24,578 nt of DNA from GCA-003244245 sp964250265 (GCA_964250265.1 CAXUFG010000057.1:1-24578), one strand, 5' to 3'; numbered from the stretch's first letter, positions 1 to 7,779 are shown. Numbers and translations: made by a program. Notes: a model not told the origin generated them from the letters alone.

Positions 1-54
1 ACGAGCGTCCGACTGAAAATCGGAAGGTCGGCGGTTCGACCCCGCCCCTGGCCA
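1..54 (+). tRNA. tRNA-Phe (GAA), 3' part, cut by window start; attachment-site copy A
   Basis: The window opens inside a tRNA. The anticodon stem (8-12 pairing with 20-24) encloses loop CTGAAAA, with anticodon GAA at 15-17, so it reads phenylalanine codons. The T-arm GGCGG-TTCGACC-CCGCC lies at 30-46, and the acceptor strand CCTGGCC plus discriminator A ends at 54. The 3' CCA is not fully encoded (the sequence continues CAAAAC). The 5' half lies before the window. Bases 13-55 recur at 15235 and 18220, which marks the 3' end of this tRNA as the integration site of mobile elements. Confidence 0.93.
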
Positions 55-159
55 CAAAACTGCTGGTAGAGCGGATCTAACAGCGACGCTAGCAAGATCA
101 ACCCCCAACAATACCCCCATCTTGCGCGCGACTCACTGGTCCTCGTCGGACAGCATTCG

Positions 160-464
160 GCAGCAGAGCGATCGGACGCCGATCGAGCCGTCCAGGTCAG
201 CATCGCCAGCGAGATGAACGTCCACACCGCCAGGTAGGCGAATGCCACCATGGGAGATGTCATCGTGTAGAGCAGTACAGCGATCACTGCCGCTACGTTC
301 CCGATCGCTTTGACCATGGTGAACAGATCGAACGCGGAGCGGGTTTCCTTCGGGGCGAAGGCGGCTACCGCGTGTTCGACGGTTTCTGCGCAACCGATAC
401 CTGGGCCGGCCAAGACGAAGGCCATACCGAGGAGAACAATCACCAGTGTTTCGTTGGGGCCCGG
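160..464 (-). pseudogene. MFS transporter, C-terminal fragment
   Basis: The reverse strand from about 464 down to 160 encodes a hydrophobic stretch typical of the last third of a major facilitator permease: a GPGIGCAETVEHA motif, an APKETRSAFDLF loop, then KAIGNVAAVIAVLLYT and SPMVAFAYLAVW membrane helices. There is no start codon, no N-terminal ten or so helices, and no in-frame stop before the tRNA, so this is a scar. It abuts the attachment site on one side and insertion-sequence debris on the other, consistent with deletion during element integration or decay. The substrate cannot be inferred. Confidence 0.6.
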
Positions 465-629
465 CTGGCGGGCGCTCGACCGAGCGGGTGAACCATCGGC
501 ATGTGCGGTGGAAGGCCTGGCTGCGCTGGAGGGTGCGGTACATCGTCGGCCGGGTCGACGGCTTCCTGGGCGGCGGTCAGGCCTTCGGCCCGCCGGCCCG
601 CCTCGGCCAGCCGGATGGCACGGTCGCTG

Positions 630-752
630 AAAGCCCGGCTGCGGCCGATGCGTGGCTTGAAACGGCTGCGCTCAGTACCAGTGATCTGTGCTGGCACGCA
701 TTCGACCAGGACCTGCGCCGCGGACACTACGAGCTAGCCCTCGACCTCGACC
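630..752 (+). pseudogene. IS6-family transposase, C-terminal scar
   Basis: The forward strand encodes LKARLRPMRGLKRLRS, then, one frame over, HAFDQDLRRGHYELALDLD. The same two motifs, in one frame, form the C-terminal end of the neighbouring IS6 transposase (RLRPMRGPK then GHAFIQNIRRGHYELG). This is therefore the tail of a different IS6-family copy, frameshifted near 690, oriented tail-to-tail with the element that starts at about 753. Nothing upstream of 630 resembles the rest of the transposase. The 470-630 stretch holds nothing I recognise. Confidence 0.6.
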
Positions 753-1565
753 GGCGTTGTTGCACTTGGCGAAGCCGAGGCGCGCAAGACCGTTAATTTT
801 GGTTGGTCAGATCGCCAGGCCAGCTCGTCGAAGGCGTTCGCCACCCGCAAGGTCATCGGCTCGTCAACGCCGAGTTCGTAGTGGCCGCGACGGATGTTCT
901 GGATGAACGCGTGCCCGGCGATGATGATTCTGGCTCCGTGATCCGTTTTCGGGCCGCGCATCGGTCGCAGGCGCTGCTTCAGCTGCCCGTGATCTGCTTC
1001 TATTCGGTTGTTGGCGTAGAGTTCCGTGCAGTGCCAGGCGCCCGGGGCCAGCTCATCAAGAACGTGTGGGTACACCGCCGCCTTGTCCGTGGTGACCTCT
1101 ACCGGGACGACCTTTGTGGTGGCCAGCGCCCGGGTGAAAGAAACACCGGGCCGCGCCGCCATCTCGCCGCGGGGACACATATACATCGATGACCTGCCCG
1201 ACCTGGTCGATCGCCCGGTAGACGTAGCGCCACCGACCGGACACCTTGACGTAAGTCTCGTCGACCCACCAGCGGTCCCCGACACGATGCCGGCGTGGGC
1301 GTGCCGCCTCCGCCAGCAGCGGCGTGAAGTGCTGCACCCAGCGGAAAATGCTGACGTGATCAACCTTGATGCCCCGCTCGGCCAGCAGCTCTTCAACATC
1401 GAGATACGAGAGTCCGTAACGGAGGTACCAGCGCACTCCGAGCACGATTACCTCCCGCGGGAACCGGTAGCCAGCGAACGCCGATCTCGGCGGGCGGACC
1501 GGACGAACACGGCAGCTGCGGCGCATGCGCTTGAGCATGCCGAACGACGTCTTCTCTCTATGCAA
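734..1565 (-). pseudogene. IS6-family transposase, frameshifted
   Basis: This is a DDE transposase for the surrounding IS. The first half reads FAGYRFPREVIVLGVRWYLRYGLSYLDVEELLAERG in short blocks, then the first catalytic Asp in WWVDETYVKV. The second half, in another frame, carries the second Asp in TTDKAAVYPHVLDEL, the Glu in NNRIEADHGQLKQRL, and the conserved tail RRGHYELG. The frames join at 1136-1145, where the run GTTTCTTTC has one extra T relative to the expected FFTRALA reading. All three catalytic residues survive but lie in two frames, so the copy is probably dead unless frameshifting occurs. Candidate starts are ATG 1565, 1538 or 1526. Confidence 0.85.
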
Positions 1566-1573
1566 CAGTCCCC
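753..1573 (-). mobile_element. IS6-family insertion sequence, about 0.8 kb
   Basis: A compact element of about 820 bp carries one IS6-type transposase on the reverse strand. Candidate terminal inverted repeats are the 753-765 sequence (GGCGTTGTTGCAC) and the reverse complement of about 1561-1573 (GGGGACTGTTGCA), which share the TGTTGCA core typical of IS6 ends. The exact termini and a target duplication could not be fixed by eye. The length fits the IS6 family. Confidence 0.65.
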
Positions 1574-1836
1574 TGCCAAAACCACCGCAGTACCGTGCCT
1601 GAGAGCCTGCACTTCAGCACTGCTTCGAGATTGCCGAAGAGAGCCAAGTGTAAAAGACCAGGGTGACGTAGGGGACGCAGGCTTGCGGCCTTGCGGTCCG
1701 AAAGTAACGTGGCGGGGGTGTGCAGCCCAGTTGCGGCGAGCGCGGCGAGTGAAACAGTCATTCACCTGCCGACTGACATGGGCAGCGGCACCTATGGCGG
1801 CATCCGGTGTGGCACCTCGCCGCCGAAGATGAGGCT

Positions 1837-2371
1837 ATGGTAGGAAGGTCGCTCGTGGCCCTTCCGTTCAGATCCCGGACACAGGCTGTGCTGGTCCGCG
1901 TCCTTGAACAGGCCTACTCGCATACGGAGCTGTCGACTCTTTTCATGGAAGCTGAAGTAGGACCGTGGGAAGATTCCACGCAGGGAAGTAAACAACAGCG
2001 CGCACAGCGGCTGCTAGGTCGACTGGCCGATGACGATAGCGCGGACGCCGTGACGCTACGCAACTGGCCGATGGGCTTCGGCGAACGGACAGCTCCGCAA
2101 TCTCGTCGAAGCGTTGCTCCCGCTCGCTGCCGAGCTGGTCAGCGGCAACAAACCGACTACCGCACAAGCGGCCCTGGACGCCCTTCGCAGTGCGGGCATG
2201 CTCGTCAAAGGTGAGTACGGCCTCGCCAAGGGCTTGTGGGAGGTTTGCCAGCCTCGCGGCGCACATCCCGGTCTATCGGACGCGGAAGAGGCTCGGTTTC
2301 GCCTGCTGAGCGTTACGGCGTACGTGAGGTTTCTGCTCATACGTCTCCCGTGTCACGGTCAGAGTGTCTAG
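1837..2371 (+). pseudogene. Broken gene, possibly abortive-infection-like
   Basis: Two adjacent frames look like parts of one protein. Frame one (from ATG 1837) gives a helical N-terminus with AVLVRVLEQAYSHTELSTLF and KQQRAQRLLGRLADD. Frame two (about 2080-2371) gives LRNLVEALLPLAAELVSG, TTAQAALDALRSAGML, then HPGLSDAEEARFRLL and a hydrophobic TAYVRFLLIRLP end. The second part resembles the C-terminal domain of abortive-infection (Abi_C) type proteins, which act in phage defence. That match is from memory and weak. The frame change falls between about 2045 and 2085, where frame two also has a TGA (2051-2053). No gene is seen in 1574-1836. Confidence 0.4.
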
Positions 2372-2782
2372 TCGTCGTCTGCTGGATTCCGGACCGCGAC
2401 GTGACACTTGGCGTTCTTCCTGTTCTTGTTGGCGCTGGACGGTACGGTGCTCAACCCCGACACCGTGGAACCGCAAGAGCACGCCAGTGGGCAGGTCGAC
2501 CGGTTCTGGGCCGGAAAGGCCGAGCAGCTCATACCCCCACTGCTCGGTCACGAACCAGTATCGCCACGACATTAACAGCCGATCTTGATCGTCCACGATG
2601 AGCGCGACCGCGATCCGACCGAGATGCACCACGTGGTACTCCCACCGCTCCCCGTTCGGCGCCTCAACGTCGACCAGCCCCAGCCGCAGCCACCGGTTGT
2701 CATAGACCGTCCGCTCACCCAAACGTCCGCCATCCGCCGCGTTCCTCTGCCACGATCGCAGCGTAAGAGGAGGACACGGCAC
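2273..2782 (-). pseudogene. NUDIX hydrolase, truncated before the Nudix box
   Basis: The first ~90 residues read as a NUDIX-fold N-terminus: ERTVYDNRWLRLGLVDVEAP, then WEYHVVHLGRIAVALIVDD, RLLMSWRYWFVTEQWGYELLG. In family members the Nudix box (GX5EX7REUXEEXGU, binding catalytic Mg) follows directly. Here the sequence departs after YELLGLSG and no box is present in any frame, so the nucleotide-hydrolase centre is gone. The remaining ~75 codons run antisense through the preceding broken gene and look like chance coding. Truncation occurs near 2520. Confidence 0.6.
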
Positions 2783-2865
2783 CCGACCTCTCGGTAGGTG
2801 TTGACATGCCCAGTTCAGTTGATCACTGGCATGGCAACCGATCCGAGCAACCCCTGCGTCGACGT

Positions 2866-3249
2866 TCAGCCAACCCCAGTTCGTTGGCTCCTACTCCCGC
2901 GCCGTGTCCCGGTCCATCCGGCCTCCGCCCACTCCTTCGCTAATAGATGGCTTGGGAGCGGTCCAAGCAGTTCCTCAAGGGATCGAAGTCCGTACACCTG
3001 CATCAGGGCTAGCAGCGTTTGCAAGCTCGGATTGGGGAACTGCTTTCCCTCCAGCCGGCCGAGTGCGTTTCGTGTGATGCCGGCTGCTGCTGCCGCCTGC
3101 GCCTGAGTGAGCCTTCTGCTGTCCCGACACTGACGCAGTCGACGACCCAGGTGCACAGTTGACTGTTCATCATCAGAGGGAGTTGACACGTTTGAACGGG
3201 CTGCCCGACCGCCTCGGGCAGCCCGCTCCTCCTGATCATCGGGGTCCAT
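2866..3249 (-). CDS. XRE-family HTH regulator
   Basis: A small DNA-binding protein with an N-terminal polar leader and an XRE helix-turn-helix: LGRRLRQCRDSRRLTQAQA, AAAAGITRNALGRLEG, then NPSLQTLLALMQVYGL. The last helices match the usual SLxTLxxLxxxYG pattern. The start at ATG 3249 gives 127 aa. An in-frame GTG at 3189 (107 aa) is possible, because a perfect 12-bp hairpin (3197-3225) would then sit in the leader rather than in the coding sequence. It is divergent from the 192-aa unknown gene at 3316 and faces it across ~65 bp, so it probably regulates that gene and itself. Confidence 0.82.
   Translation of the reverse strand: MDPDDQEERAARGGRAARSNVSTPSDDEQSTVHLGRRLRQCRDSRRLTQAQAAAAAGITRNALGRLEGKQFPNPSLQTLLALMQVYGLRSLEELLGPLPSHLLAKEWAEAGWTGTRRGSRSQRTGVG
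3197..3225. promoter_or_regulatory. Perfect 12-bp inverted repeat in the 5' part of the XRE gene
   Basis: CGGGCTGCCCGA (3197-3208) and its exact complement TCGGGCAGCCCG (3214-3225) are separated by 5 bases. No T-run follows on either strand. The repeat could be an RNA hairpin controlling translation of the regulator from GTG 3189, or an operator. Its place at the divergent head of the module is what makes it notable. Confidence 0.5.
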
Positions 3250-3315
3250 GCGCCTTTGGTTCAGTTGGCGTGCCTGCTTGAGTTTGCACACTTGACGATG
3301 CAGACTCAAGTTGTC

Positions 3316-3894
3316 ATGGCTACCCGAGCAGGCCTAGCGACCAACCACAGCCGAGGGTTGGATGCAGCTGTGTACGACGTTCCTCGTTTGTTGGGCATGC
3401 CAGGTCTGCCGGTGACCGTCGCCTTCCGGGGCCGTTGCTGCACGGTCGTCGCTGATCAGCCACCGGGACGACCACAGAAATACCGTGAGCCGATCACCGA
3501 CATCATCAACTTGGAACTGATCTCGGGACACGGTGAGCAGGCCGACTGGCCACGCCTGGTCTGCCTGCACGCGATCATCGAGACTGGGCGAGATGCTCTC
3601 CGAACTGTGCATCGAGCATCTCGCTGGGCCTCTTACGCCGGGCGGGTAGCCGTCATCCCCGAGGAGCGCCTGACCGAGCAGGCGTGCCTTGAAGCTTCCC
3701 TGCGAGGTGTTTGGGTGGTAGCCACCGGGCAATCATCGCGGATAGCAGTGTCGGGACAGCGGGGACCGACCACCGGTGCTGCGCGCGGCCTACTGCACCG
3801 TTTGCTGGACGAAGTGGTCGCTGAGGCCCTCGCTGCTCGTGGTGCCGCAGTGAACGGCACAGAAAACGTCAGATTGGCATCTGAGTCCAGTTGA
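3316..3894 (+). CDS. Hypothetical protein of the TGT-like module
   Basis: An intact 192-aa soluble protein that I do not recognise. It has an N-terminal basic segment, a beta-rich part (LPVTVAFRGRCCTVVADQPP), a helical middle (TDIINLELISGHGEQADWPRLVCLHAI) and a C-terminal part (PEERLTEQACLEASLRGVWVV, GAARGLLHRLLDEVVAEAL). The conserved-looking hydrophobic spacing and lack of stops favour a real gene. ATG 3316 is the preferred start; ATG 3298 (198 aa) and TTG 3256 are alternatives. It is divergent from the XRE gene, and its last 26 bp overlap the 3' end of the convergent TGT-like gene, suggesting a compact three-gene unit. Confidence 0.7.
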   Translation: MATRAGLATNHSRGLDAAVYDVPRLLGMPGLPVTVAFRGRCCTVVADQPPGRPQKYREPITDIINLELISGHGEQADWPRLVCLHAIIETGRDALRTVHRASRWASYAGRVAVIPEERLTEQACLEASLRGVWVVATGQSSRIAVSGQRGPTTGAARGLLHRLLDEVVAEALAARGAAVNGTENVRLASESS

Positions 3895-4915
3895 TCATCG
3901 CCTGAGGAGTATCGAGGGTGACTGCCCCCGTACTCACCGATTCGTGCTCGCGTTGGGACGCCTCCGCCCAGCTCCGCCACAGTCGAGGCCGTGAACTGGG
4001 CGGGCGGGCAGCGAGAATCGTACGAAACTGAAGAACGCTCGCGATATTATGTGCGCGAACTTCTCCGGCTAGCGCCGTGCTGAGCCTGTCGAGGCGATCA
4101 CCGTTGCAGACTGAGCAGTCGCATTTCCAGCGTGGATCAGCGGGACTCGCAGCGACAATATCATGCAGCAGATCGCTGTAGTGCAAAGCGACACCTACCG
4201 GCCAGACAGCTGACTCAGACCGTTTATTCCCACCACCGCCGCCACCATTCCGAACGGGATAAAGGTGTCGGAGACTTGTCTGGCTACCGAACGCCGCAGC
4301 TACGGCGCCGTGTGCCATCAAACCCAGCGCACTGATGTCACAGCGTAGAGGAATCACGGGAACACCGCTTGCCAGTAGATCCAGAACTCCGGCGAGGATT
4401 CGACGTGCGCTAAATGGATCCGCGCCATGCTCAATCACCAGGGCCAGCGGAGTCGGGTTGTCGGTGACCTCACTGAGGAGTAACCGCAGCCCCGGGCCAT
4501 GCAGCCACCAGTTCGCGATGGCTAGCAACGCCACCGCACCGTCGATCTTCGCGGACTCGACCAACACATGCCGCAACCCGACAACGTCCGCTTCGGCAAC
4601 GTAGCCGGCATCCGGCAAGATCACCGGAAGCTTCAACCGGCGTTGTTGTGAGATCCAATCGGCGTCGAAGGGGTGCGTCGCTGGACACCGCGCCTTTCCT
4701 CTGTAGCGCTGCCGGTCAGCCAGGAAGGGTTGCCGGTAGCCTCGATCGCTCGCGTACTTGATCGCATGAATCGCCCCATTGCCTGAAACCACCATGCCAC
4801 TCCCAGGATGCTCGGTGACGTCGACCAGGGCTCCAACGTCGCCAGGTTCAACCTGCACCAGCGCACGGTCGGTCAGAGCTAGAACACCGGGCGACATTCC
4901 GCTACGCACTGTCAT
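3869..4915 (-). CDS. TGT-like (tRNA-guanine transglycosylase-fold) protein
   Basis: A 348-aa protein. Residues 265-289 carry C-x-C-x2-C (CDCSVC) followed after 18 residues by His in RAHNIASVLQF. This resembles the C-terminal zinc site of tRNA-guanine transglycosylases and DpdA-type DNA transglycosylases (CxCx2C...H followed by a helix), though the family spacing to His is a little longer. Upstream, alternating strands and helices with LPVILPDAGYV (about 97-106), PTPLALVIEHGADP and GVPVIPLRCDISALGLMAHGA (184-204) fit a TIM barrel; D102 and D193 are candidate catalytic acids. ATG 4915 is chosen for the AGAGAG Shine-Dalgarno-like stretch; the open frame continues upstream to 5308 but looks non-coding. 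No preQ0 biosynthesis genes are nearby. Base-exchange activity is inferred, not shown. Confidence 0.6.
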   Translation of the reverse strand: MTVRSGMSPGVLALTDRALVQVEPGDVGALVDVTEHPGSGMVVSGNGAIHAIKYASDRGYRQPFLADRQRYRGKARCPATHPFDADWISQQRRLKLPVILPDAGYVAEADVVGLRHVLVESAKIDGAVALLAIANWWLHGPGLRLLLSEVTDNPTPLALVIEHGADPFSARRILAGVLDLLASGVPVIPLRCDISALGLMAHGAVAAAFGSQTSLRHLYPVRNGGGGGGNKRSESAVWPVGVALHYSDLLHDIVAASPADPRWKCDCSVCNGDRLDRLSTALAGEVRAHNIASVLQFRTILAARPPSSRPRLWRSWAEASQREHESVSTGAVTLDTPQAMINWTQMPI

Positions 4916-4931
4916 CAATAATCTCTCTCTG

Positions 4932-4949
4932 TAGTCCAAAAGGGGACTA
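4932..4949. promoter_or_regulatory. Candidate operator upstream of the TGT-like gene
   Basis: TAGTCC (4932-4937) and GGACTA (4944-4949) form a perfect 6-bp inverted repeat with a 6-bp spacer, 17 bp upstream of the ATG at 4915, where a promoter or leader would lie. It is a plausible binding site for the XRE regulator of the module. Confidence 0.45.
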
Positions 4950-5337
4950 TCACAGTAAGGGAGATCTGCGAAGGAACCACTGTGCGACACGCCGTCCCGC
5001 GCAAAGTTGCTCGCCAAGCAGGGTTGCAGCGCGGTCGTCTCCGACAGCCACGCTACAGAATGATGATTCACTTCTGCGCCAGCCCATCCGACCGAACAGG
5101 AGTGCGTGGTCTGCGTCGCAGACAGTGGCCCAGCCGATGCCGCTGTCTCGCCCGGAGTGTCTCGCGAACCATACGTATTAAGACCCCTCCACCGCGGCGG
5201 GCTTGCGGTGGGCGACCCCCTGCCGGCGGACACGAGGGCACGTGCGTCTGCGAGTGGTGAACTACGGCGGGCGATGGACGCGCAGGGCAGGTATCGGTAT
5301 TCACGCAACGCATTCCCGAGCGTGCTGTTCGTGCTAG
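4950..5337. other. Intergenic stretch without a convincing gene
   Basis: About 390 bp between the TGT-like promoter and the twin hairpins. Open frames exist on both strands (a 79-codon forward frame at 5106-5345 ending in the first hairpin, and the reverse frame that extends the TGT-like gene), but neither shows a recognisable domain or a good ribosome site. I cannot exclude a small gene on the forward strand. Confidence 0.4.
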
Positions 5338-5395
5338 GCGAGTAGCGGCCTGACGCCCGCTACTCGCTTACTGCCCAGCTGTTACCGGGCAGTAA
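5338..5395. terminator. Two consecutive perfect hairpins
   Basis: Hairpin one has an 11-bp stem, GCGAGTAGCGG (5338-5348) pairing with 5357-5367, and an 8-base loop. Hairpin two starts on the next base: a 9-bp stem, TTACTGCCC (5368-5376) pairing with 5387-5395, and a 10-base loop. They lie between the 3' end of the HNH gene and the TGT-like module. No U-run follows, so a factor-independent terminator is only one reading; protein-binding or recombination sites are others. Confidence 0.5.
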
Positions 5396-5540
5396 GCGCC
5401 ATGTTGCGTCATTTCGCCATCCCGGATCACGCCGGATACTGTCATAGAGGGCCAGCTCCGCGTAGCCGCAGTCGATCACGTGTCCTGCGCATCCGTCGAG
5501 CTATGAACGCCGACACCCCGGAGGACGACGTTTTCGGTGC

Positions 5541-6230
5541 CTACATGAACTGGCGCGCCTGTTTGAGCTCCTCCGCCGCTCTATCAGCATCCCTGTCGTG
5601 TCTTCCAGGCCAGCCAAATCGGCGGCGGCGTCGGCGAGAAGGCCGGCGGAGTCCTCCAAGTGAGCAAGCTTGCGAGCAGCGTCTACAAGCATGGCTGCGG
5701 TCTCCTCATCCGGGAACCGGGCATGGAAGCGGGCTTCGGCCAATTCGCCGATCAGCGGTCGAAGCAGCTTGGCTGCCTCGAGATCAACCCGCTCAAGTTG
5801 GGCGAGTGCGTCCTCGAACTGTGTCTTGAAGGACTGGAACGATGCGCTGATCAGTACCTGCAGTCGCTCTTCGGTGAGGTCATGCAGCCCGCGCAACGCC
5901 GCCGCCGGGTGCCTCCCTGATCGTTTTCCAATTCTGCAAGGTTTCGATCGTGAAGTCGTCTGGCTGCAACTTGTCGACGATTTTGTGATGGACGAGACAC
6001 AGCAAGACCAGGTTGCCGAAGCTGTTCCGCTCCTCGTCGGCCATACCCTCGACATAGCGGCGTCCACCTTTGTTGGCCGCTCTGATGTGCGCGGTCTCGA
6101 AGTTGTTCACTGGTCTACCCTCCACAAACCGGACGATCGGTTCCTCGCAGTCCGGCCAGTAGCATGTTCCTTGAGAAAGGGACACCAGGCCTGTGATGAC
6201 ACCTGCGCCGTAGGTGCGGGCGTTGACCAT
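5541..6230 (-). pseudogene. HNH endonuclease-like gene with two frameshifts
   Basis: The N-terminal part (ATG 6230, MVNARTYGAGVITGLVSLS) contains a zinc-type HNH core: CYWPDCEEP, then FETAHIRAANKGG, then FGNLVLLCLVHHKIVDK, with LQNWK following. The C-terminal part (HDLTEERLQVLISASFQSF, LAQLERVDLEAAKLLRPLI) is a helical region that in relatives follows directly. The frames part at 5903-5912, where CCCGGCGGCGG appears to have one extra base. A second shift near 5575-5585 restores an ending RAAEELKQARQFM and stop at 5541. The nuclease would be truncated soon after the HNH core. Family members cut DNA and often occur in defence islands. No gene is seen at 6231-6479. Confidence 0.75.
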
Positions 6231-6479
6231 GCTCGTAGCCCTCACATAGATCGAAGTGGTGCCTCGGGACGGGTACGCATCAGCCATCATTGCAGAGGGG
6301 TACGACAATTGTGGGACTTCCGCAGATCGCACCAGCACGTCAGTGTGCGGCGAACGCACCGCGTAGCCGCCACTCGGCCAAGTTTCCCCAGCCGCGGGCC
6401 CCCGCGTCTTGAGAGCTCGCGCCTGAGCACGCCAGCGAGCACGTCAACCGCACTACTTGTTATCGGCGGCGTTGGTCGC

Positions 6480-6890
6480 TCACGGGGAGATTAGTCGCAA
6501 ACCCGGCATATCCTCAAAGTGACTTCTATTGTGGCTAATCAGCGGCGCATCGTAGAAGATTGCCGTTGTCGCAATCCAGAGGTCATTAGTATGGTCGCTA
6601 CCACCTAATGGATGTCCAATTCTACGAGCCTGAGATTTCAGAGTTCCCCAGAGCTTGGCCAGTTGCGGATTGTATGGTGCAATCAGGTAGACTTTAATGG
6701 CAGCCTCAAGCTGTTTAATCCGCCGCTCTCCCCAATTCGCATAACTTGCACCGAAGTGAACCTCTGCGATGCTAGTGAAGGACAGTACGGGTACGTTCCC
6801 TCGAATGAAAGGCTCGTAAGGAATTCCTTGCGGGCGGTTTTGCCACATGAATGAAAATACATCGGTGTCCACAATTACATACGATGACAC
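6480..6890 (-). CDS. PIN-domain protein (VapC-like RNase)
   Basis: An intact 136-aa PIN domain. The acidic residues are where expected: D8 in VIVDTDVFSF, E43 in SIAEVHFG, D103 in NDLWIATTAI, and N121 in HNRSHFEDMPGL in place of the usual last Asp. PIN toxins cleave tRNA or rRNA using Mg held by these residues. Its start lies 4 bp after the stop of the 294-aa gene, so the two are co-translated. No small VapB-type antitoxin is present. GC content here is visibly lower than in the neighbours, suggesting a foreign origin. Confidence 0.85.
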   Translation of the reverse strand: MSSYVIVDTDVFSFMWQNRPQGIPYEPFIRGNVPVLSFTSIAEVHFGASYANWGERRIKQLEAAIKVYLIAPYNPQLAKLWGTLKSQARRIGHPLGGSDHTNDLWIATTAIFYDAPLISHNRSHFEDMPGLRLISP

Positions 6891-6894
6891 TCAA

Positions 6895-7779
6895 TCACCG
6901 CGCCGATCTAATGATCTCAAGGAAGCTGTCGAAGTCGTCTATCGACTCTCCTCGTAGTTGTGAAATATCCGCAAGTGGTGAAACTCCTTGCTGCTGAGCA
7001 AGCTCGTCGAGTGAACTGGAGGTCGATGTTTCGACACCTTCGATTTCCAGCAAGTGGAGAACTCGTACCGTGGCGCCGTCCAGTTGCATTTCGGCTACAC
7101 CACTCGCGATTACGAGCGAGTCGATCAGGTCGAGTACTCTTTCCCTTAGCTCGTCGTCGAGATCGCAAGATACACTCCCTGAATGGGTGTCGATCCGACA
7201 TCGCAAGCTGAGTGGATCGAAATCGCCCATGTGTAAACGGCCAACAATAGTGAGTTCTTGCTGTGAACTATTCTTCTGGGCTTGCCCCAGAACGTACCGC
7301 ATCTCGGCATCAAGCGTAAAATAGGTGCGCCCCTCAGTGAAGAATTCGATCCGGTTGATGTTGCGCTTACTGATGCCACCGCAGAGCGTAACGAGACCGT
7401 TGATGATCGCCGGGTTGAAAAACTCTGGCAATTCAACGGGGCTTTGTCTTAAACTGTCTAGTCCAACCACAAGTGTATTAAAGGTCTCCGTCAGGAGATC
7501 GTCGAGCGCATCATTTCCGGGACGCTGAAGGTCGAGAACGGCCGATCCGCGCCTGAAACCTACGAAATCCATCCTGACTGCGTCAGCAATCTCCCTTGGA
7601 AACCGTCCCGGACGCTTGCGCCCAACAACGATCGAGTATGCAATTCTCTCTAGCGTAGCCTGAAATCCAGATGCAATACGGGCGAGCTCGCTAAGCGAAA
7701 GTCTGCCGTCTTTCGTGGTGGGACCTGACGCCCTGATGGTCAGCGACTCAATTTGCTGCTCATGACTCGAACCGGGCAC
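6895..7779 (-). CDS. 294-aa unknown protein paired with PIN protein
   Basis: An intact gene with GTG start at 7779 and a strong Shine-Dalgarno sequence GGGAGG (7786-7791) six bases upstream. The protein has no motif I recognise. Its N-terminal third carries helical LSLSELARIASGFQATLERIA and a basic GRKRPGRFPREI loop; the middle is mixed alpha/beta (NRIEFFTEGRTYFTLDAEM, ELTIVGRLHMGDFDPLSLRC); and an acidic C-terminus (LRGESIDDFDSFLEIIR) could mask a basic toxin surface. It is first in a two-gene operon with the PIN gene, the usual antitoxin position, but is three to four times larger than VapB antitoxins and lacks an obvious DNA-binding fold. The antitoxin role is inferred from position only. 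The open frame extends upstream to 7956 without coding character. Confidence 0.75.
   Translation of the reverse strand: MPGSSHEQQIESLTIRASGPTTKDGRLSLSELARIASGFQATLERIAYSIVVGRKRPGRFPREIADAVRMDFVGFRRGSAVLDLQRPGNDALDDLLTETFNTLVVGLDSLRQSPVELPEFFNPAIINGLVTLCGGISKRNINRIEFFTEGRTYFTLDAEMRYVLGQAQKNSSQQELTIVGRLHMGDFDPLSLRCRIDTHSGSVSCDLDDELRERVLDLIDSLVIASGVAEMQLDGATVRVLHLLEIEGVETSTSSSLDELAQQQGVSPLADISQLRGESIDDFDSFLEIIRSAR

Noticed and set aside
1558..1761. Reverse 67-codon frame between the IS and the next gene
   Set aside because: No recognisable motif, overlaps the IS end, and lacks a ribosome site.
4916..5308. Upstream extension of the TGT-like gene to 479 residues in the same open frame
   Set aside because: The added 131 residues are low in recognisable structure, cross the inverted repeat and ribosome-site-like sequence at 4915-4949, and read as GC-driven open frame.
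5106..5345. Forward 79-codon frame upstream of the twin hairpins
   Set aside because: No recognisable domain and no good ribosome site; its stop lies inside the first hairpin. Kept only as a possibility in the intergenic entry.
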